Source: an uncultured Blautia sp. (GTDB lineage: Bacteria > Bacillota > Clostridia > Lachnospirales > Lachnospiraceae). From it: 10,425 bases of DNA. The DNA is taken from the NCBI GenBank assembly GCA_946629475.1, contig CAMOXX010000086.1, positions 1-10,425 of the forward strand. Reading direction: 5' to 3'. Of this stretch, positions 6,165 through 10,425 are shown one piece after another (positions within the stretch are counted from its first letter, which is position 1; each line of letters starts with the position of its first letter). The position numbers and the translations under genes are program-made. The notes under the pieces were generated by a model. It saw only the letters and a program-made list of their open reading frames with translations, did no database searches and was not told the DNA's origin.

Positions 6165-7619
6165 TCAGTCTTCGTCGTCAATGTATTCTACTGCCTGCAT
6201 GCCTGCAATACGGCCGGTGTTGACCGCAAAGCCCATGGAGTTTCCGGGAAGAAGGAACATATAGCTGTCATCATAGATATTGCATGCATCTGCGCCGGCA
6301 GCGTAGAGGCCGGGGATCGGATCCATCTCGGTATCCAGAACCTCACAGTTTTCATTGATATGGATTCCGCCTACGGTGCCGTAGCCTCCGGGGCGCACTG
6401 CTGCCGCATAGTACGGAGCCTTGGTCAGCGGACGGAGATATTTTTTCCTCTTGAAGAATTCTTCATCGTATCCGTCGCAGTAGTCGTTGTAGTTGTCAAC
6501 GGTCTCAAGGAGGTTCTCCTCGTTAATACCGCACTTCTCAGCCAGTTCTTCCAGAGAATCAGCCTTGAAAAGACCCTTGTTTCCGGTTTCCTCGGCGATC
6601 TTAACGCCTTCCGCGAAGTCAGAGACATCCGGGTTGAAGCGGACCATGCTGATCTCGTCAACGCCGTTTCTCATATAATATTTCACGATGGAGGAATCAA
6701 CGATGCTGTAAAGCACACGGCCCTTGGCATGCGTACACGCATTGCTCAGGTATGTGGTGTTCTGCATCTGCTCCTCGTCCATGACACGTTTGCCATCCTT
6801 GTTAACCAGGAGGTTCGGCTGCATCAGAACGTTCGGAACACTCTGCGGAAGCTCATCGATGCCTTCAAAGTTGGCAGCCTGCTCGATACGGACCGGAAGA
6901 CGGTTTCCGCCGGCATCCCATGCCATCTTGATTCCATCACCGACATTGCCCGGGATCGCGAAGTTGAACATATCCACACCGAAGGTGTATCCTGTCTGCT
7001 CTTTGATGAAATCCGGGTTGGCTCCGCCGCCGCCGCAGGCAATAACTGCTGCCTTGCAGGCGATCGTGATCTCTTTGCCTTCTTTATCTACAGCGAGAAC
7101 GCCGCAGACCTTGCCCTCATCGTCCTTCAGGATCTTCTTGCCGGCAGTCTCAAGCATAAATTTCACGCCGAGTTCCTGAGCTCTTGCATAGAGAGCCTTG
7201 TTCATGAAGGAAGCAGCACGGGGTCCGATACCCTGGTCTGTCTTTACGATATGCCATGTAGCCTCGGACTTGGTAAAGTACTTGTAAGCGCCTTCGAACT
7301 CAACGCCCATATCCTCCAGCCATTCGATCGTCTCTGCGGACTGCTCGAAGTAGCGTTTTACCAGACGGCCGTCTACATTGTAATGGGTGTACTCCATGAA
7401 CATTTTCAGTGCTTTTTCGACTGTGATATCGATCATCTGCCTCTGCTGATAATGGCTTCCGATCGCAAGGGGACCCATACCCATGTTGGCTGCGCCGCCT
7501 ACAGCTGCGTTCTTTTCGATCAGGATAACCTCTGCTCCATCTTCTGCTGCCTGTACTGCTGCTGAAAGTCCTGCGGGACCACCTGCAATTACTACTACCT
7601 GTGTCTCAAAATCTGCCAT
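6165..7619 (-). CDS. FAD-dependent reductase, fumarate-reductase-like flavoprotein of unknown substrate
   Basis: This 484-residue protein belongs to the FAD_binding_2 family (fumarate reductase, urocanate reductase, ketosteroid dehydrogenase relatives). It has no signal peptide or membrane segment, so it should be cytoplasmic, and it lacks the heme and FMN-binding domains of respiratory relatives. Visible motifs are the FAD fold IAGGPAGLSAA (11-21, with Ala in place of the first Gly of GxGxxG), LIEK with Glu 35, VGGAANMG (40-47), ACGGGGANP (194-202), LLVNKDGKRV (270-279), VGGIHI (416-421) and PIPGLYAAGADACN followed by PGNSMGFAVNTGRIAG (to 473). The His and Arg residues that bind and protonate fumarate in Shewanella flavocytochrome c3 are not at the matching places (QAAN, QMQNTT, YGTVGG and MFLLPGN instead). 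I infer a reductase for another unsaturated or keto acceptor, fed by the next two gene products. The start ATG at 7617-7619 has AGAGGG 6 nt upstream. Confidence 0.9.
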   Translation of the reverse strand: MADFETQVVVIAGGPAGLSAAVQAAEDGAEVILIEKNAAVGGAANMGMGPLAIGSHYQQRQMIDITVEKALKMFMEYTHYNVDGRLVKRYFEQSAETIEWLEDMGVEFEGAYKYFTKSEATWHIVKTDQGIGPRAASFMNKALYARAQELGVKFMLETAGKKILKDDEGKVCGVLAVDKEGKEITIACKAAVIACGGGGANPDFIKEQTGYTFGVDMFNFAIPGNVGDGIKMAWDAGGNRLPVRIEQAANFEGIDELPQSVPNVLMQPNLLVNKDGKRVMDEEQMQNTTYLSNACTHAKGRVLYSIVDSSIVKYYMRNGVDEISMVRFNPDVSDFAEGVKIAEETGNKGLFKADSLEELAEKCGINEENLLETVDNYNDYCDGYDEEFFKRKKYLRPLTKAPYYAAAVRPGGYGTVGGIHINENCEVLDTEMDPIPGLYAAGADACNIYDDSYMFLLPGNSMGFAVNTGRIAGMQAVEYIDDED

Positions 7620-7745
7620 AGCTACCCTCTTTCTCCGGCTTTTCCACCGGCATCCTGTCTAATGGTTCCGTTTCCTGTGAGCAAATTTGTACATTCCGCT
7701 CCATGTTTTATATTTTATCCTGAGTATCGTTATTGCACTTTGTCT

Positions 7746-7774
7746 ATTATGCCCTGTTTTTCACTGACTTTCAC
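7746..7774 (-). promoter_or_regulatory. Possible weak promoter of the redox operon
   Basis: On the minus strand there is GTGAAA (plus 7769-7774, 4 of 6 matches to TTGACA), a 17-bp spacer and CATAAT (plus 7746-7751, 5 of 6 matches to TATAAT). The leader would be about 120 nt. A poor -35 box overlapped by repeats fits an activator-dependent promoter, as expected next to an AraC-type gene. Other placements in this AT-rich region cannot be excluded. Confidence 0.35.
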
Positions 7775-7797
7775 CCTTTTAAAAACAGTCTTTTCAG
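7754..7797. repeat. Tandem decamers and flanking inverted repeat, candidate operator
   Basis: On the plus strand, TGTTTTTCAC (7755-7764) is followed at once by TGACTTTCAC (7765-7774), a tandem decamer with 8 of 10 matches. A looser copy, GTCTTTTCAG, lies at 7788-7797. A perfect 8-bp inverted repeat, CTGTTTTT (7754-7761) and AAAAACAG (7781-7788), brackets them with 19 bp between the arms. Direct repeats near the -35 region are typical of AraC-family binding sites, so this is the best operator candidate for the neighbouring regulator. Confidence 0.4.
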
Positions 7798-7835
7798 CAA
7801 AGTCAATTATAATTCTCCATTTTTGACCTTCTTTT

Positions 7836-10244
7836 TTATTCGCCGTTCTCTCCGATATAGCGCACCCGGATCAGACAGATCTCATTCGGCGAAAGAATTT
7901 CATCCACCATCAGATGGTTTCCGTTGGTCTCGAATTTCCGGATGGTAAGGTAAGGCTCACAGATTCTGCGGAAATATTTTATATCGTTCCGGGACAGTTC
8001 GTTGTCGAACCCCATCTCACGCCACACATCCAGCACACTGCCGTGCTTTTCACTGATCCGGTATACCTTGACCCGGTACCATCCGCTTTTGATCCCGTTC
8101 AGGTGAATATTCATCTTCAGGCTGTGTCGGCCTTCATAATACTTCCAGGTCTCATCCTTCTCGACCGCCGTCTCCGGAGTCAGAAAATAATTGTAATTCA
8201 GTACCTGCTGATTATGGCAGACGATGGAGTAATTGTTGTGCCTGTCCGTCGTAACCAGGCAGTTTTTTGATTTTCCAACATAGTACGGAAACAGCTTGTT
8301 CAGGAAATCAAGTGCGAAAGCCGCCGGCTTCAGCACACCTTCCTTTGTGATCAGCCCCGTACCTCCGAACAGCATATCCTGCGTATCATAGTAGGCATAC
8401 ATTCTGTCACTGCCGGCGCCGAATCCCATAGACTGCACACTGCCGTAAATATCGATGACATTTTTAATGATATAGGCTCCCTTGAATGTGGTATCATTCA
8501 TAATATTCCGCACACTGGGAGTAAAATTCCATTCACAGATGAACAGAGGAAGATCCCCGAACCCTGCCGTCGCCAGACGGACTTTTTCGAGGTTCAGAAG
8601 ATGAAGGAAATTTTCATTGTCCGTCACGCGGCGGGCAAATATATCCTTTCCGTCCTCACCGCGCTGGTAGGCATAGTACATGACCGAGATAAAATCGGGC
8701 CGGCACTCCCTCTGATTCCAGCGGGTCAGAAATTCCAGGCGCTCGTCGCCTCCGAAATCCATACGGATTCCATAGCCGCCCAGCATAATTTTATCATTTA
8801 CCCCTTTTACAAGGCGGTATGTCAGGTCAAATTTCTGAAAATACCCCTCCCAGTTCGCCGGATTATCCCGGATGTCTTCATCAAACCAGAGCTCCATTCT
8901 CCAGTCATCGAGGACATGGGCTCCGTATCGGGTAGAAAGATGCCTCATGAAAGCACGAAGCAGCCGCTCCCACTGCTCCAGGGTAAAGCACTCTTCCTCC
9001 CTTTTGTGCATCTTCCCGATCTCATAATGGATCGTACTCGGCTTCATGCCAAGCTCGATAAAGGGCTTCATACCCTGCTCCTGGACAAAGTCCAGAACGG
9101 AGTCAATCTGGCTGAAATCATAGCTTGTCTGGTCGGGCAGGATATAAAAATCCTTTGAAAAAATGCTCCAGAACCGTACATAAGTGAAATTCAGCGCGCT
9201 CTTCAGGATCATCAGATGCTCCCGCATGGAAGAGTGGAGCAGGTTCGACGCACTCCCGAAATTGATCGTATCACCCCAGTACGACGACATCTCCTCAGAA
9301 ACATCTGCCTGGAAGCTTTCCTCCGCTTTATGGACACTGCCGGGAGCATCTTCAACCGTTTCCGGCTGCTCTGCACGCAGGATATTCTGCTCGATTCTCT
9401 TTTCCAGCGCCAGGTTTTCCTGCGTATTCTGCGTTTCCTTATCTTTTATGTTTGCTCTTTTCCGGAACTCCGTCGGTGTAACACCGTGTATCTTTTTGAA
9501 TACTTTGTTAAAAAGCGCAGCAGAAGTAAACCCGCAGTCATAAGCGATCCGGGTCACCGGGACATCCGTGTACAAAAGTTCGTCCACAGCATGCAGAACA
9601 CGCACATTTGTCAGGTAATTGGCAAAGCTCATGCCGTAGTTTTTCTTAAAAAAGCGTGACAAATAGCCATTGGAAAGATAGAGCTTTTCCGAAAGATCCT
9701 TCATGCTGATCGGCTGATCATAATTTAAATTGATATAATTATTGATCTGGGCAAGCCGCTCCTCATAGCGGTCTCCCTCCTCGTTCCCCTGAATATCTGC
9801 CGTTTTCACCATAAAATTGGCTGTCAGATGATCGAGGATTGCATAGCAGTCTGCCCGGAACCGGAATGTGTGGGCAAAATCCGCCGACTCAACATAATGC
9901 TTCAGCAGCCGCTTCAGCATATTTCTCAGTTCCTGATATCTCTCATTCTCCGAACCCGGAGAGCTGCACCAGAAGAGAACGTCCTGACCCTGAAAATGCT
10001 CGCAGATCATCATATAGTCGATCATCAGGCGCATGATCAGAGGATTGTCAACTGATTTCAGTGTATGCTTTTTGTTGGAATTGACTACCAGGATATCATC
10101 TGCTTTTAGAAAGGTGCTTTTCTGCTCCACCTGAGCATTCACGGCACCTTCCATCACGAAGAGAACTTCTACTTCGCTGTGAGTATTCGGTTCCTCCGAC
10201 GGTGTACCGACAACAAACATCTGGAATTTTTCTTTTTTCAGCAA
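7836..10244 (-). CDS. AraC-family transcriptional regulator fused to a GH39-like glycosidase domain
   Basis: This is an 802-residue regulator if it starts at the TTG at 10242-10244, chosen because GGGAAGGA lies 9 nt upstream; an in-frame TTG at 10265 would add seven residues. Residues about 1-85 form an AraC cupin (NTHSEVEVLFVMEGAVNAQVE, KADDILVVNSNKKHTL). Residues about 160-265 hold the two helix-turn-helix motifs (ISMKDLSEKLYLSNGYLSRFFKKNYG and VTRIAYDCGFTSAALFNKVFKKIHGVTPTEFRKR). A charged linker (about 266-320) leads to a GH39/beta-xylosidase-like barrel and beta-sandwich (about 325-800). In active GH39 enzymes the acid/base lies in WNEP and the nucleophile in TEWN; here they read WFDE (453-456) and CEWN (570-573), so the nucleophile Glu is kept and the Asn-Glu pair is lost. 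The domain is therefore more likely a sugar or glycoside sensor than an efficient enzyme. It lies directly upstream of the redox operon on the same strand and is its likely controller. Confidence 0.92.
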   Translation of the reverse strand: MLKKEKFQMFVVGTPSEEPNTHSEVEVLFVMEGAVNAQVEQKSTFLKADDILVVNSNKKHTLKSVDNPLIMRLMIDYMMICEHFQGQDVLFWCSSPGSENERYQELRNMLKRLLKHYVESADFAHTFRFRADCYAILDHLTANFMVKTADIQGNEEGDRYEERLAQINNYINLNYDQPISMKDLSEKLYLSNGYLSRFFKKNYGMSFANYLTNVRVLHAVDELLYTDVPVTRIAYDCGFTSAALFNKVFKKIHGVTPTEFRKRANIKDKETQNTQENLALEKRIEQNILRAEQPETVEDAPGSVHKAEESFQADVSEEMSSYWGDTINFGSASNLLHSSMREHLMILKSALNFTYVRFWSIFSKDFYILPDQTSYDFSQIDSVLDFVQEQGMKPFIELGMKPSTIHYEIGKMHKREEECFTLEQWERLLRAFMRHLSTRYGAHVLDDWRMELWFDEDIRDNPANWEGYFQKFDLTYRLVKGVNDKIMLGGYGIRMDFGGDERLEFLTRWNQRECRPDFISVMYYAYQRGEDGKDIFARRVTDNENFLHLLNLEKVRLATAGFGDLPLFICEWNFTPSVRNIMNDTTFKGAYIIKNVIDIYGSVQSMGFGAGSDRMYAYYDTQDMLFGGTGLITKEGVLKPAAFALDFLNKLFPYYVGKSKNCLVTTDRHNNYSIVCHNQQVLNYNYFLTPETAVEKDETWKYYEGRHSLKMNIHLNGIKSGWYRVKVYRISEKHGSVLDVWREMGFDNELSRNDIKYFRRICEPYLTIRKFETNGNHLMVDEILSPNEICLIRVRYIGENGE

Positions 10245-10340
10245 AACCAAACATCCTTCCCACAATACCTTACGGCCCGACGCCCGCCGTTTTGTATTCC
10301 TGTATGAATATTTTCCGTATCTTACTCTTCATAGTACAGC

Positions 10341-10369
10341 ATTCTAACACAACAATGTCATATTTGCAA
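10341..10369 (-). promoter_or_regulatory. Sigma-A-type promoter of the AraC-GH39 regulator gene
   Basis: On the minus strand there is TTGCAA (plus 10364-10369, 4 of 6 matches to TTGACA), a 17-bp spacer and TAGAAT (plus 10341-10346, 5 of 6 matches to TATAAT), followed by a leader of about 90 nt to the TTG start at 10244. The region is AT-rich just upstream of the -35 box. Confidence 0.6.
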
Positions 10370-10390
10370 AAAAATTTTGTTTACTTCCAC

Positions 10391-10425
10391 GAAAAGAAGA
10401 GCCCGGATGCTGAACATCCGGACTC
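10391..10425 (-). terminator. Rho-independent terminator of an upstream gene outside the window
   Basis: On the minus strand the window opens with GAGTCCGGATG, loop TTCAG, CATCCGGGCTC, an 11-bp stem (10399-10409 with 10415-10425), followed by TTCTTTTC. One pair is G-U on the minus-strand RNA but would be a C-A mismatch on the plus strand, which supports minus-strand transcription. It would end a gene lying beyond 10425, so the regulator gene is likely the start of a new unit. Confidence 0.65.

Larger units (their letters stand above)
7620..7835. promoter_or_regulatory. Intergenic control region between regulator and redox operon
   Basis: This 216-bp stretch holds no gene I can support. It is AT-rich towards the regulator. 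It contains the repeats at 7754-7797, a possible promoter at 7746-7774, other -10-like boxes such as TAAAAT about 30 bp further downstream on the minus strand, and the ribosome binding site AGAGGG of the flavoprotein gene. Just after the regulator's stop codon there is an 8-bp stem with a 16-nt loop (AAGGTCAA with TTGACTTT) but no U run, so no convincing terminator. Read-through from the regulator gene into the operon is possible. Confidence 0.5.

Noticed and set aside
3934..6264. Very long plus-strand open frame of 776 codons, with another of 445 codons at 2744-4081
   Set aside because: They lie antisense to clearly recognised redox genes with intact motifs, show no family pattern of their own and have no suitable ribosome binding site. 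They arise from codon bias on the opposite strand.
6360..7565. Plus-strand open frame of 401 codons opposite the flavoprotein
   Set aside because: It is the antisense shadow of a well-conserved FAD protein and has no recognisable domain.
6165..7619. Calling the flavoprotein fumarate reductase or urocanate reductase
   Set aside because: The family fold is clear, but the residues that define those substrates are missing by eye alignment, so a specific name would be unsupported.
7803..7835. Possible terminator after the regulator gene
   Set aside because: An 8-bp stem with a 16-nt loop is present but it is AT-rich and not followed by a U run.

Overview
The window looks like chromosomal DNA of an anaerobic, roughly 50 percent GC Bacillota bacterium, most likely a gut-type member of Lachnospiraceae (Clostridia). 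This is inferred from purine-rich ribosome binding sites, clostridial protein styles (NuoF/HydB-like subunits with ferredoxin tails, AraC regulators fused to a GH39 domain, DUF4867) and an anaerobic iron-sulfur/flavin enzyme set. Every gene I can support lies on the minus strand, so transcription runs from high to low coordinates. The long plus-strand reading frames are antisense shadows.

Right end (10425 to 7836): a terminator-like hairpin of an unseen upstream gene, a sigma-A-type promoter, and a large regulator made of an AraC cupin, an AraC DNA-binding domain and a C-terminal GH39-like glycosidase domain. The GH39 part has kept its nucleophile-type Glu but lost the Asn-Glu acid/base pair. 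A 216-bp intergenic region follows, with tandem decamer repeats and a possible weak promoter.

Centre (7619 to 2777): a three-gene redox operon closed by a strong rho-independent terminator. It encodes a soluble fumarate-reductase-like flavoprotein whose dicarboxylate-binding residues are missing, a 709-residue fusion of a NuoG/HydA-type iron-sulfur arm to a GltD/NfnB-type FAD/NAD(P)H module, and a NuoF-like subunit that has kept its iron-sulfur sites but appears to have lost its FMN/NADH site. The fusion and NuoF-like genes overlap by 4 bp. I infer a cytoplasmic NAD(P)H- or ferredoxin-linked reductase for an unidentified organic electron acceptor, controlled by the adjacent regulator.

Left (2702 to 510): a MATE efflux transporter, the manganese exporter MntP and a 71-residue membrane protein form a compact operon. 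Far left (380 to 1): the first 126 codons of a DUF4867 protein with its own promoter (perfect TATAAT), running off the window edge.

I saw no tRNA, rRNA, CRISPR array, insertion sequence or phage gene. The most interesting part is the redox operon together with its glycosidase-fused regulator.
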